Source of the DNA: Hymenobacter sp. BT559
GTDB lineage: Bacteria > Bacteroidota > Bacteroidia > Cytophagales > Hymenobacteraceae
DNA: 64,000 nucleotides
Assembly (NCBI RefSeq): GCF_017571525.1
Contig: NZ_JAGETY010000015.1
Location: 1-64,000, forward strand
Reading direction: 5' to 3'
Below the pieces are notes generated by a model. It ran no database searches and was not told the origin of the DNA. It saw only the letters and a list, made by a program, of their open reading frames with translations. Of this stretch, positions 1 to 7,877 are shown piece by piece. Every line of letters starts with the position of its first letter. Position 1 is the stretch's first letter. A program made the position numbers and the translations under genes.

Positions 1-1
1 G

Positions 2-74
2 TGGCTCCGCTGGGATTCGAACCCAGGACCCGTACATTAAAAGTGTACTGCTCTACCAGCTGAGCTACAGAACC
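2..74 (-). tRNA. tRNA-Lys (anticodon TTT)
   Basis: On the minus strand this folds as a 73-nt cloverleaf. The acceptor stem GGTTCTG pairs with CGGAGCC, the T-arm contains GGTTCGAATCC, and the anticodon loop reads CTTTTAA, giving anticodon TTT (Lys). The discriminator base is A at position 2 and the window ends one base later, so it cannot be seen whether CCA is encoded. A minus-strand promoter lies about 45 bp upstream. Confidence 0.93.
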
Positions 75-76
75 AA

Positions 77-84
77 TATCTTTG
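77..84 (+). promoter_or_regulatory. Bacteroidota -7 box TATCTTTG
   Basis: A perfect match to the TAnnTTTG -7 element, pointing at the membrane-protein gene to the right. No TTG is seen at the usual -33 spacing. Its position means translation of that gene must begin right of about position 90. Confidence 0.5.
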
Positions 85-117
85 TGCTACAATCGCGGTG
101 CGTTACCGTTTTTGTGG

Positions 118-927
118 GTGCAAAAGTACGGCGACATTTTGAATCTGACAACCCCGGCGCAAAAAGAAACCGCTGCTTTATCCCGCGCAGGCCGGTGGTG
201 GCTGCTTATCCAGTTGCCTTTGTGGGCGTTGGCTACGGCGTGCGGGCAAATAAATTTTTCGGGCACTGCGTCGGCACAAGCCACTGCCAGCCTGGCGCAG
301 GCCGATTTACTGTTTGCCAAAAGCCACTATGCTGCGGCTGCTCCCCTCTACCGCACCCAGATATGGCGGCAGCAGCAGGTATCGCCGCGCGTGCTGCTGC
401 GCATGGCCTACACCCAGCACCAGCTAGGCCACTACGCGGCCGAAATGCTCTACCTCAACCTGGCCCAGGCGCGCCAACCACGCCTGGGCACCTGGCAGCA
501 GCTAGCTAGCCTGGCCCAGCGGCAGCGCCTGGTGGGCTACCCCACTACCTGGCAGCAAGAGCTACGGGTGCAAGCCCAGCGCTACTACTACCCCGGCCTG
601 CAGGCGCTGCTGAGCGGCGCCGTGCTGCTGGCAGTGGTGCTACTGCTGCGGCGGCAGCGCGCCCGGCCGGGCGCCTGGCTGGCCTATGGGGTCTACCTGC
701 TAGGCACGGGCGTTTACCTCTGGCTGCTACGCCCCGAGCCAGTGGGGGTGGTGACGCGCGCCGGGGCAGCCCTCATGGCGGGGCCCGGCGCCGGCGCCAC
801 CTGGCTCAGCACGGCGGCGCCCGGCGACCGCCTGCCGGTGCTGGGCCACGACGACATTTGGCTGCGCGTGCGCTGGCAGGACCGCGTGGCCTATGTGCGC
901 GCCACCGATGCGCTGGTAGTAGAATAG
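118..927 (+). CDS. membrane protein with TPR-like N-terminus and C-terminal SH3-like domain
   Basis: The product is about 269 residues. It shows an N-terminal hydrophobic stretch (WWLLIQLPLWALATA), then a helical repeat region rich in Ala/Tyr/Gln resembling tetratricopeptide repeats, two adjacent transmembrane helices separated by an Arg-rich loop, and a C-terminal segment ending in RVRWQDRVAYVRATDALVVE that looks like a bacterial SH3 fold. This order resembles BatE proteins of Bacteroidota aerotolerance operons, but no batABCD genes are adjacent, so the link is architectural only. No ATG starts the frame. The GTG at 118 is chosen because the TATCTTTG box at 77-84 excludes the TTG at 82; a TTG at 139 is also possible. 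Confidence 0.65.
   Translation: MQKYGDILNLTTPAQKETAALSRAGRWWLLIQLPLWALATACGQINFSGTASAQATASLAQADLLFAKSHYAAAAPLYRTQIWRQQQVSPRVLLRMAYTQHQLGHYAAEMLYLNLAQARQPRLGTWQQLASLAQRQRLVGYPTTWQQELRVQAQRYYYPGLQALLSGAVLLAVVLLLRRQRARPGAWLAYGVYLLGTGVYLWLLRPEPVGVVTRAGAALMAGPGAGATWLSTAAPGDRLPVLGHDDIWLRVRWQDRVAYVRATDALVVE
121..151 (-). promoter_or_regulatory. promoter for tRNA-Lys
   Basis: On the minus strand a TTG (149-151) stands 20 bp before TACTTTTG (121-128). This is a full Bacteroidota -33/-7 pair placed to transcribe the tRNA. It overlaps the 5' end of the plus-strand membrane-protein gene. Confidence 0.55.
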
Positions 928-966
928 CAGCGGCCCTAGCGGCTTTACCGGGGATGCATTCTCCAC

Positions 967-1002
967 AAAAAAGCACGTCTTGCCAACGCAAGACGTGCTT
1001 TT
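967..1002. terminator. bidirectional intrinsic terminator
   Basis: The arms AAAGCACGTCTTG and CAAGACGTGCTTT enclose a 6-nt loop. A run of A lies on the left and T on the right, so the hairpin can end transcripts from both the plus-strand membrane-protein gene and the minus-strand porin gene. Confidence 0.85.
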
Positions 1003-1038
1003 GAATAAAGGAATAAGAAAACGAGGGCTAGCTCTACT

Positions 1039-2490
1039 TTAATTGAAATACACCTGGTATTGCAGAATGACGGCGCTGCGGCGCGAGTCTACTACATTTT
1101 CACCGGCACCGTTGGTGATGTAGTACGGACGGTTTTGGTAAGAAAGCGTAAACTTGGAGGTGTGGCCGGAGATGAGCCAGTTGACGCCCGCATCGTAGAA
1201 ATTCACATCGTCGGCCAGGCGGGCGTAGTGTGAATACTGGTAGGCCACGTAGGGCATAAACGTAGTGGTGCCCACCAGGTTATCCTTGAATTTATACCCT
1301 AGCTGCGAATAGATGGAGTTGCCGGTGCCATATTCGGGAAAGGCGTTGCCGAAGCCGCCGATGGTGTTGCTGCTCAGGTTGGAAGTGCCGGTGGCGGGGT
1401 TCATGGCCGCGCCGTTGCGCAGGTAGCCGGGGCCGTAGTCATAGTGCAGGCCAGCGGCGTAGAAGCTCACGCTGGCCGCGTCGGGCGCGGTGCTCAGCGG
1501 CGCGTCGTAAAACACATCGACGGCGTACTGCTGCATGGCCTTGGTTTGCACGCTGGTGGGGTTGCCTTGGGTGTACCACATGGCCTCGGGTTGCACAATG
1601 AAGCCCGCCCCGATGTTAAACACGCTTTTCTTGCCGAAGTACGTGCCAGCGGTGTAGGGCGTCAGGTTGCTTTCCTGGTCCTTAAACTGGTAGGAGAAGT
1701 AGCCCTGATACTGCGGCTTGGGGGGCATACTCGAAAACTGGGCGTTGGCGCCGGGGCTAGCCACGTAGCCGGCTGCTTTTTGGTAGAGCAGCGGGTTGGC
1801 AATGGCCAGGCGGTAGTCGAGCTTACCGAGCTTGCCCTTGACGTACACGCTGAGCTTGCGGCCAAACTGGTCGTTTACGTCGTTGGTGGTTTCTTCCAGC
1901 GTGGGCAAGTCGAGGCCCATGATGGTGCCCGCCGACGAGGAGGCGTAGCGGGCGAGCCCGTTCCAGGCGCCCAGGCCGGCGCCAAACGAGAGCTTGTTTT
2001 TGACGATGGCGTATTCGGCCACAGCATCGTGCAGGAAGAAGCCGCCCGTGCCGCTCTGGCTAGCCCCCGGCGTGCCGCCGCTTTTGCGGTCAGCATTGTA
2101 GCTGAGGTTGTTAATACCAATCTGCGAGTAGATGAACACGCGGTCGGTGAGTTGGCCATAGAACTGAATGCGGAAGCGCCGGATGCCGATGTCGTAGGTA
2201 TTGGGCGCGTTGTAGCCGCCTACGGTGGTGCCGGGGTTGCTTTCGTTGTAGCGCATCCACACCTGGTTGAGCAGGGTGAACTTGACGTAGCGGCTGGCGT
2301 CAGCGTTCAGCGGCAGCTTGCCATCCTTGAGAAAGAAGTTGGGCGCCGGCGGGTTTTGCGGCTGCTGGGTAGCCTGCTCAGCCTGGGTTTGGGTGGGCTG
2401 CTGGTCGGGCGAGGGATTAACCTGGGCCACGGCCAACGCCGGCGCTAGAAAAGCCGCGCCGAGGACGGCGGGGGATAATAATTGCTTCAT
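1039..2490 (-). CDS. outer-membrane porin (OprO/OprP-like)
   Basis: 483 residues. The first 22 form a clear signal peptide ending AVAQ, followed by a Gln/Pro/Thr-rich linker (about 23-50). The remainder alternates aromatic/glycine-rich strands and turns as in a beta-barrel, and the chain ends in YQVYFN. Stretches such as RRFRIQFYGQLTDRVFIYSQIGI resemble the phosphate-selective porin O/P superfamily. The substrate cannot be inferred. It converges on the membrane-protein gene across a shared terminator. The ATG start is well supported by the signal peptide. Confidence 0.8.
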   Translation of the reverse strand: MKQLLSPAVLGAAFLAPALAVAQVNPSPDQQPTQTQAEQATQQPQNPPAPNFFLKDGKLPLNADASRYVKFTLLNQVWMRYNESNPGTTVGGYNAPNTYDIGIRRFRIQFYGQLTDRVFIYSQIGINNLSYNADRKSGGTPGASQSGTGGFFLHDAVAEYAIVKNKLSFGAGLGAWNGLARYASSSAGTIMGLDLPTLEETTNDVNDQFGRKLSVYVKGKLGKLDYRLAIANPLLYQKAAGYVASPGANAQFSSMPPKPQYQGYFSYQFKDQESNLTPYTAGTYFGKKSVFNIGAGFIVQPEAMWYTQGNPTSVQTKAMQQYAVDVFYDAPLSTAPDAASVSFYAAGLHYDYGPGYLRNGAAMNPATGTSNLSSNTIGGFGNAFPEYGTGNSIYSQLGYKFKDNLVGTTTFMPYVAYQYSHYARLADDVNFYDAGVNWLISGHTSKFTLSYQNRPYYITNGAGENVVDSRRSAVILQYQVYFN

Positions 2491-2606
2491 TTGAACGGGA
2501 AAGTGGGATACAAAAAACCGGCCCTGCGCACCCGAAACGGAAGCGCAAGACCGGCAAAGGACCGTTCAGAAAAATGAACCTCGTGTGAGGCGCTAGCCCC
2601 TACGCA

Positions 2607-3407
2607 CTAGAAATCGCCCTCTTCCTTGCGGAAATTATTTAGTACCAGCTTATCAGTCAGGCCCGGTAGCCACTTATTTAAAAAAACCGTCAATTTGCCT
2701 TGGCCGGTGAGTACCAGGGTGCGCTGACGCTGCTCCACGGCGCGGCGCAGGTGCTGGGCAACCTCCTCGCTGGTCATCATCTTGCCTTCGTCGCGCGGGG
2801 TGTCGTTCTGGGTCTGCCCGTTGGCGAGCAGGGCCGTGTGGCGGATGTTGGAGGCCGTGAAGCCGGGCGCGGCCGTGAGCACGTTCACGCCCAGGGGCAG
2901 CAGCTCGGTGCGCAGCGCTTCAAGAAAGCCGTTCATGGCAAACTTGGAGGCCGAGTAGCCAGTGCGGCCCGGCAGCCCCCGGTAGCCGGCAATGCTGCTG
3001 ATGCCCACTATCGTGCCCTTGCTGGCCAGCAGGTGCGGCAGCGCGGCCTTGGTGGTGTACACGGTGCCGAAAAAGTTGGTTTGCATGAGCTGCTCCAGCA
3101 CTTTCACGTCTACATCGGCAAACTTTGCCCGCATGCTCAGGCCGGCGTTGTTGATGAGCACATCGAGGCGGCCGAAGGCGGCTATGGTGTCGGCCACGGC
3201 GCGGTTGGCATCGGCCAGTACGCCTACATCGCCCTGCACGGTGCGGTGCTGGATGCCGGCCGCCGTGAGCTCGGCGGCCGTAGCGGCCAGCTTGGCTGCG
3301 TCGCGGCCGGTGATGACCACGCTAGCCCCGGCCCGGCCAAACTCCAGGGCGCAGGCCCGGCCAATGCCCGAGGTGCCGCCCGTAATCAAAACTACGCTGG
3401 TTGTCAT
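2607..3407 (-). CDS. SDR-family NAD(P)-dependent oxidoreductase
   Basis: 266 residues with the classical short-chain dehydrogenase signature. The nucleotide-binding TGGTSGIG is at residues 9-16, NNAG at about 86-89, the catalytic serine is in ISS at about 136-138, and YSASK provides Tyr151 and Lys155. The C-terminal part around GFTASNIR is substrate-specific and does not reveal the substrate. The gene is monocistronic, reading away from rlmD; a TAGGTTTG box lies 48 bp upstream of the ATG. Confidence 0.9.
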   Translation of the reverse strand: MTTSVVLITGGTSGIGRACALEFGRAGASVVITGRDAAKLAATAAELTAAGIQHRTVQGDVGVLADANRAVADTIAAFGRLDVLINNAGLSMRAKFADVDVKVLEQLMQTNFFGTVYTTKAALPHLLASKGTIVGISSIAGYRGLPGRTGYSASKFAMNGFLEALRTELLPLGVNVLTAAPGFTASNIRHTALLANGQTQNDTPRDEGKMMTSEEVAQHLRRAVEQRQRTLVLTGQGKLTVFLNKWLPGLTDKLVLNNFRKEEGDF

Positions 3408-3454
3408 TGCGCAAAAACAGAAAGTCAGTAATTCGATGGCTAGGCCCCGAACTG

Positions 3455-3462
3455 CAAACCTA
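3455..3462 (-). promoter_or_regulatory. -7 box TAGGTTTG for the SDR gene
   Basis: A perfect TAnnTTTG match on the minus strand, 48 bp from the SDR start codon. No convincing -33 TTG is seen. Confidence 0.45.
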
Positions 3463-3544
3463 CAGCCGGGGCTAGCCTTGGCGGCGCAACGGCCTCAACT
3501 TTCTGCTTCAGCAGCTGGCCCGTAGACTCTCGAGCAGGGTAATC

Positions 3545-3594
3545 GTCCACAAAAACCGAGTAATCCGAAAAATCCGAACGAATCCGTGGTGCAG
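3545..3594. repeat. solitary copy of the TGAACCACGGATT-type 50-bp repeat
   Basis: On the minus strand it starts CTGCACCACGGATTCG and ends TTTTTGTGGAC, matching the arms of the elements at 5819-6005 and 62585-62759 with a few substitutions. No inverted partner is visible nearby. It lies between the divergent SDR and rlmD genes, not at a gene end. Confidence 0.85.
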
Positions 3595-3616
3595 ATAACC
3601 CGGCCGGCCCGCCTAG

Positions 3617-3624
3617 TACCTTTG
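3617..3624 (+). promoter_or_regulatory. -7 box TACCTTTG for rlmD
   Basis: A perfect TAnnTTTG match 22 bp before the rlmD ATG, just downstream of the solitary 50-bp repeat. Confidence 0.6.
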
Positions 3625-3646
3625 TGGCCTTTTACTGCCCAAAGAC

Positions 3647-5092
3647 ATGCCTAGCAAAGCTACTAAACTCGCCAATTCTATTCCGCCCGAAGCCCTCCAG
3701 AACATTGAGATTCAAGAGATGGTGGCCGAGGGCAAGTGCATGGTCAAAATCAACAATCTCGTTGTTTTTGTTAATAATGCCGCGCCCGGCGACATCGTGG
3801 ATTTGCGCATCAGCAAAGCCCACAAGCGGTTTATGGAGGCCACGCCCACGGTTTACCACAAGTATTCGGAGCTGCGCACCACGCCCTTTTGCCAGCACTT
3901 CGGCACCTGCGGCGGCTGCAAGTGGCAGCACCTGAGCTACGACGCCCAGCTGCGCGCCAAGCACCAGCAGGTGGTCGATACCCTGCAGCGCATCGGCAAG
4001 GTCGAGATTCCGGAAGTGCGCCAGATACTGGGCTCGCCCGAGCGGAAATACTACCGCAATAAGCTCGAATACACGTTCAGCTTTATGGGTTGGCTTACCG
4101 AGGAGCAGATTAAGGACGAAGCCGCGCAGTACGACCGCCGCGTGCTGGGCTTCCACACGCCGGGCCGGTTTGATAAGATTATCGACGTGGAACACTGCCA
4201 CTTGCAGCCCGAGCCGAGCAACGAAATCCGCCTCTTCATCCGCGACTATGCGCGGGAGAACATGCTGCGCTTTGGCAACATCATCAAGCAAACCGGGCTG
4301 CTGCGCAACCTCATCATCCGCACCGCCGAGAGCACCGGCGAAACGATGGTGATTCTGCAATGCTACCGCCAGCACCAGGCCATCGAGCCGCTGCTTGATG
4401 CGGTGTACGCGAAGTTTCCGCAGATTACCTCGCTCAACTATGTGCTCAACGATAAGGGCAACGAGACCTTCCACGACCTCGACGTGGTGTGCTACAAAGG
4501 CAAGCCCTACATCGAGGAGGAGATGGAAGGCCTGCGCTTCCGCATCGGCCCCAAGTCGTTTTACCAAACCAACTCGGCCGGCGCCTACAACCTCTACAAA
4601 GTGGCTCGCGAGTTCGCCGAAATCAAGCCCACCGACCTCGTGTATGACCTCTACACCGGGGCCGGCACCATCGCCAACTTCGTAGCCCGCCAGGCCGCTA
4701 GGGTCGTCGGCGTGGAATACGTGGAGCAGGCCGTGCTCGACGCCCGCGTAAACTCGGATATCAATGGCGTGACCAACACCGAGTTTTTCGCCGGCGATAT
4801 GAAGGACATGCTCACCGAGGCCTTCACCAACCACCACGGCCACCCCGACGTCATCATCACCGACCCGCCCCGCGCCGGCATGCACGAAGACGTAGTGAAG
4901 CGCCTCGTGGAGCTGCGCGCCCCCCGCGTCGTCTACATCAGTTGCAACCCCGCCACTCAGGCCCGCGATTTAGAATTGCTCGACGAGGTGTATAAAGTGA
5001 CCCGCGTGCAGCCGGTGGATATGTTCCCGCACACTCACCACGTGGAGAACGTGGTGCTGCTGGAATTGAAATATGCAATTAATCTACAATGA
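3647..5092 (+). CDS. rlmD: 23S rRNA (uracil-C5)-methyltransferase RlmD
   Basis: 481 residues, a typical length for the RumA/RlmD family of SAM-dependent uracil-C5 methyltransferases. An N-terminal TRAM-like region precedes the iron-sulphur ligands Cys82, Cys88, Cys91 and Cys184. The SAM-binding motif YDLYTGAGTIANF follows at about 330, ITDPPRAG at about 405, and the catalytic cysteine is Cys433 in SCNPAT. Paralogues modify other rRNA or tRNA positions (RlmC, TrmA), so the exact uracil (U1939 in E. coli numbering) is inferred from the cluster and overall similarity. The stop overlaps the next gene's start in ATGA, which suggests coupled translation. Confidence 0.88.
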   Translation: MPSKATKLANSIPPEALQNIEIQEMVAEGKCMVKINNLVVFVNNAAPGDIVDLRISKAHKRFMEATPTVYHKYSELRTTPFCQHFGTCGGCKWQHLSYDAQLRAKHQQVVDTLQRIGKVEIPEVRQILGSPERKYYRNKLEYTFSFMGWLTEEQIKDEAAQYDRRVLGFHTPGRFDKIIDVEHCHLQPEPSNEIRLFIRDYARENMLRFGNIIKQTGLLRNLIIRTAESTGETMVILQCYRQHQAIEPLLDAVYAKFPQITSLNYVLNDKGNETFHDLDVVCYKGKPYIEEEMEGLRFRIGPKSFYQTNSAGAYNLYKVAREFAEIKPTDLVYDLYTGAGTIANFVARQAARVVGVEYVEQAVLDARVNSDINGVTNTEFFAGDMKDMLTEAFTNHHGHPDVIITDPPRAGMHEDVVKRLVELRAPRVVYISCNPATQARDLELLDEVYKVTRVQPVDMFPHTHHVENVVLLELKYAINLQ

Positions 5093-5427
5093 GGAAGCCT
5101 ATTCAAAATAAGAATGAGGCTTGGGTTCGAGTACCTAATCGCGGTGATTTCGAATTAAACTACCTCATTAAGAATATTGAGGAAGCGTTACGAGAGAAAG
5201 ACAACTTTTCCCCTAAACTCTACTCTGAAATTTACGATGACTTCTCACATGTTCACTGTGAAATATGCTGGGGAGTTATTGCCAATCGCGCTCCAGAAGT
5301 GGCAGATAATAGCGGCTATTATGCAGACCACACTTGGGTCTGTCAGCAGTGCTACACAATGTTTGTAGTACCCGAAAGATACCTTGACGCTGTTGCTTCG
5401 CTTGAAAGAATTGCAACGCCAGCTTAA
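5089..5427 (+). CDS. small protein with two CxxC-type zinc-binding pairs
   Basis: 112 residues, not assigned to a named family. It carries CEIC near residue 59 and CQQC near residue 85, spaced like a zinc-binding treble clef or ribbon, with aromatic residues around them (WGVI, HTWV). The start overlaps the rlmD stop (ATGA). Its base composition is clearly more AT-rich than rlmD upstream and the gene downstream, so recent acquisition is possible. The function is unknown; a structural zinc site is the only supported statement. Confidence 0.7.
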   Translation: MRKPIQNKNEAWVRVPNRGDFELNYLIKNIEEALREKDNFSPKLYSEIYDDFSHVHCEICWGVIANRAPEVADNSGYYADHTWVCQQCYTMFVVPERYLDAVASLERIATPA

Positions 5428-5442
5428 TTATGCCCCTATAAC

Positions 5443-5817
5443 ATGGACTACTTCAACGACCCCGAGCTAAACGGCAAATACCTGGGCACGATTACCAAGG
5501 ATTTTGCTACCGCCTCCGACACCATCAAGGAAGCTTCCTACCAAATCCGCAAGCGCGAGATTTCGCAGTACCCGGTGTTCGTTTTTGCCCGGCAGGCGGT
5601 GCAGCTCGGCAGCCTGCTCATCAACGCCGACGAGCAGGAATTGCAGTGGCACGTCTTCGCCAGCTACCTCGAAATACTAGCCCAGCAAGGCATCGTGGAC
5701 CCCGAGAAAATCGAGGACTTCACCGGCACCTGGAAAAACCCGGATGAGTTTTGCTGCCTGCTGGTGGTGGATGAGGAGTTTACGAACTTCGTGTACATCC
5801 CCTACCCCGAGGATTAA
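5443..5817 (+). CDS. conserved hypothetical protein
   Basis: 124 acidic residues beginning MDYFNDPELNGKYLGTI, with no signal peptide, membrane segment or recognisable catalytic motif. It resembles small cytosolic proteins common in Bacteroidota, but no function can be named. It follows the zinc-site gene by 15 bp and is probably co-transcribed from the rlmD promoter. Its stop codon is 1 bp from the large inverted-repeat element that ends the operon. Confidence 0.7.
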   Translation: MDYFNDPELNGKYLGTITKDFATASDTIKEASYQIRKREISQYPVFVFARQAVQLGSLLINADEQELQWHVFASYLEILAQQGIVDPEKIEDFTGTWKNPDEFCCLLVVDEEFTNFVYIPYPED

Positions 5818-5818
5818 T

Positions 5819-6005
5819 CTGAACCACGGATTCGGACGGATTTTTCGGATTAGTCGGATTTTGTGGACAATAAAACGGAGAAAGGCTACCTGTTAGGTAG
5901 CCTTTCTTCCTGTTAGCTTTAGAGCAGGACTAGCAGAAATTGTTATGGAAAAATCGTCCACAAAATCCGACTAATCCGAAAAATCCGTCCGAATCCGTGG
6001 TTCAG
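5819..6005. repeat. composite inverted-repeat element A (50-bp perfect arms)
   Basis: The left arm 5819-5868 and right arm 5956-6005 are exact reverse complements over 50 bp. Each begins CTGAACCACGGATTCGG at its outer end and contains three GGATT blocks before TTTTGTGGAC at the inner end. The 87-bp interior holds a separate terminator hairpin. The element fills the gap between two convergent genes, and its right end provides the TGA stop codon of thiL. Confidence 0.95.
5879..5908. terminator. intrinsic terminator inside element A
   Basis: A 12-bp stem, AGAAAGGCTACC with GGTAGCCTTTCT, around a 5-nt loop. It is A/T-flanked on both sides, so it can serve both converging genes. Confidence 0.8.
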
Positions 6006-7030
6006 AAATGCTCCCAGCCCTGCGCTTGCAGCGGCACGGCCTGGCCGCCCTTCGTTATCAAATTCACAGCGTCGTGGTGCTCGGTGAGGTGACCGATGAC
6101 GGTGATATCGGGGTGGTTCTTAATCTTGGCGTGGTCCGTGACGGGAATGGTGAATAGCAGCTCGTAGTCTTCACCGCCGTTGAGGGCGGCCATGATGGGG
6201 TCGAGGTTAAACTCGGCAGCCGCTTCAAGCGTGGGGTTGGCTAGGGGCAGGTATTCGCTGAACACGCGGGCACCGGTGCCGCTGGCGGCGCACAGGTGCA
6301 GCACCTCGGAGGCTAGCCCGTCGGAGATGTCAATCATGGCGGTGGGGTGCACCCCCAGTTCGCGCAGCTCGTGCACCACGTCGAGGCGGGCTTCCGGCTT
6401 GAGCTGGCGCTGCACCACGTAGTTGTAGTTGTCGAGCTCGGGCTGGGTGTCGGGGTCGGCCAGGAAGGCTTGCTTTTCGCGCTCCAGCACTTGCAGGCCC
6501 AGGTAGGCCCCGCCAAGGTCGCCCGTCACGCACAAAATATCGGTGGGCTTGCCACCCGAGCGGCGCACGGCTTTGCCGGCTTCTACCTGCCCTAGCGCCG
6601 TGACGCTGATAATGAGGCCGGTGCGGCTGCCAGTGGTGTCGCCGCCCACCAGGTCGATGCCATAGGCTTCGCAGGCCAGGCGCATACCCGCGTACAGCTC
6701 CTCAACCGCCTCTACGGTGAAGCGGCTGGGCAGGCTAAGGCCAACGACCACCTGCGTAGGGGTGGCGAGCATGGCCGCCACATCCGATACGTTCACGGCA
6801 ATGGCCTTGTAGCCCAAGTGGCGCAGGGGCGAAAAAGACAGGTCGAAATGCACGCCTTCGACCAGCAAATCGGTAGAAACCACGATTTCGTGGCCGGCTG
6901 GCGGGGCCAGAATGGCGGCGTCGTCGCCGATACCAAGTACGGTGCTAGGCTGCGTAAGCGCAATGTCGCGCTGCAAGCGGCGGATGAGGCCAAACTCGCC
7001 GAGCTGGGATAGGGGCGTTAAATCAGCCAT
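6002..7030 (-). CDS. thiL: thiamine-monophosphate kinase ThiL
   Basis: 342 residues of the PurM/ThiL fold. ThiL phosphorylates thiamine monophosphate to thiamine diphosphate, the active cofactor. Motifs are in the expected order: IGDDAAIL (about 36), STDLLVEGVHFDL (about 51), NVSDVAAM (about 80), GGDTTGS (about 129), DISDGLASE (about 227) and GGEDYELLF (about 278). No other thi gene is adjacent. Promoter TACCTTTG lies at 7064-7071. The TGA stop codon is formed by the outer end of inverted-repeat element A. Confidence 0.95.
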   Translation of the reverse strand: MADLTPLSQLGEFGLIRRLQRDIALTQPSTVLGIGDDAAILAPPAGHEIVVSTDLLVEGVHFDLSFSPLRHLGYKAIAVNVSDVAAMLATPTQVVVGLSLPSRFTVEAVEELYAGMRLACEAYGIDLVGGDTTGSRTGLIISVTALGQVEAGKAVRRSGGKPTDILCVTGDLGGAYLGLQVLEREKQAFLADPDTQPELDNYNYVVQRQLKPEARLDVVHELRELGVHPTAMIDISDGLASEVLHLCAASGTGARVFSEYLPLANPTLEAAAEFNLDPIMAALNGGEDYELLFTIPVTDHAKIKNHPDITVIGHLTEHHDAVNLITKGGQAVPLQAQGWEHF

Positions 7031-7063
7031 AAAATCGAGAAAACGAGCGAAAGAATCGGGCTA

Positions 7064-7071
7064 CAAAGGTA
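7064..7071 (-). promoter_or_regulatory. -7 box TACCTTTG for thiL
   Basis: A perfect TAnnTTTG match on the minus strand, 33 bp from the thiL start. It is the left half of a divergent promoter pair with 7102-7109. Confidence 0.6.
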
Positions 7072-7101
7072 CAGGCCCTGGCGGGCCACCGGCCGGGGCC
7101 G

Positions 7102-7109
7102 TAAATTTG
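7102..7109 (+). promoter_or_regulatory. -7 box TAAATTTG for the helical lipoprotein gene
   Basis: A perfect TAnnTTTG match 48 bp before the ATG at 7158, divergent from the thiL promoter. Confidence 0.55.
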
Positions 7110-7157
7110 AGCACCCCGGCCGTGCATTATTACTACCGGGTTTGTCGTTTGGTTTTT

Positions 7158-7760
7158 ATGAAAGCTCTTCTCTGCGCTAGCCTCCTCGTGCTCGCGGTGC
7201 TGCCCATGTGCAAGCCCGACGCTACCAAAAATGCCACCGCCACGGCCGAAAGCCCGGCTTCGCCGGCCGCCGTGCGGGCTCAATTTGATATTCTGCGCGA
7301 CTCGGCCGACGTGAACTGGAGACGCATGATGGCCAGCGACGACAAAAAGAACGACGACCTGCGCGAGCTGCTGCAAGACATGAGCAAGTACCCCGGTGCC
7401 AACCAGGCGCAGTTGGCCAGCCTGCGCGCCGCTCGCGCCCGCCTGCCCAAGCAGCGCTACGACCGCCGCACCATGGCCTCGTCGGCCCTCATCGACCGCT
7501 ACGATGCGGCCCAGGACTCGGTGCTGAAAATAGTGCTGCCTATTGCCGCGCCTGATGGCAACGCGCCCTCCGAGCGCGTGCGCGACTATGTGGAGGCCAT
7601 TCAGCTGGCCGATGCCAACGTGGTGAGCTACCGCGCCCACTACGATGCCGCCGCCAAGGCCTACAACAACTACTTGCAGGTGCACGGCGAAGAGCTGCAA
7701 AAAATGGGCGGCAAATATGCCGGCTTGCAGCCGCTGCCGCTCTTCGAGCTGAGCCAATAG
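7158..7760 (+). CDS. helical putative lipoprotein
   Basis: 200 residues. The N-terminus MKALLCASLLVLAVLPMC is a lipoprotein-type signal with the cysteine at position 18. The rest is mostly predicted helix rich in Ala, Arg, Asp and Tyr (for example YDAAAKAYNNYLQ near the end), a pattern reminiscent of LemA-like helical bundles, but that link is weak. The frame stays open much farther upstream; the ATG at 7158 is chosen because the signal peptide begins there and the TAAATTTG box lies 48 bp before it. Confidence 0.75.
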   Translation: MKALLCASLLVLAVLPMCKPDATKNATATAESPASPAAVRAQFDILRDSADVNWRRMMASDDKKNDDLRELLQDMSKYPGANQAQLASLRAARARLPKQRYDRRTMASSALIDRYDAAQDSVLKIVLPIAAPDGNAPSERVRDYVEAIQLADANVVSYRAHYDAAAKAYNNYLQVHGEELQKMGGKYAGLQPLPLFELSQ

Positions 7761-7877
7761 GCTGAAGGTGTTGGGATTTAGCGAAAAATGCGTACCTTTT
7801 GGCTCCGTTGCCACGCCCGGCCTGGTGCTGGATGAAGCAGCGTAGCCCCCGACACTTTTTTCCAAAACCCTCTGCTC

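Noticed and set aside
1444..2448. 334-codon plus-strand frame opposite the porin
   Set aside because: A shadow of a well-supported porin gene with signal peptide. It is Val/Gly/His-rich and has no recognisable domain.
3632..4885. 417-codon minus-strand frame opposite rlmD
   Set aside because: It is antisense to all the RlmD motifs and its composition is that of a shadow frame.
6912..7157. Upstream extension of the helical lipoprotein gene into thiL
   Set aside because: The signal peptide begins at 7158 and the -7 box at 7102-7109 lies within the extension.
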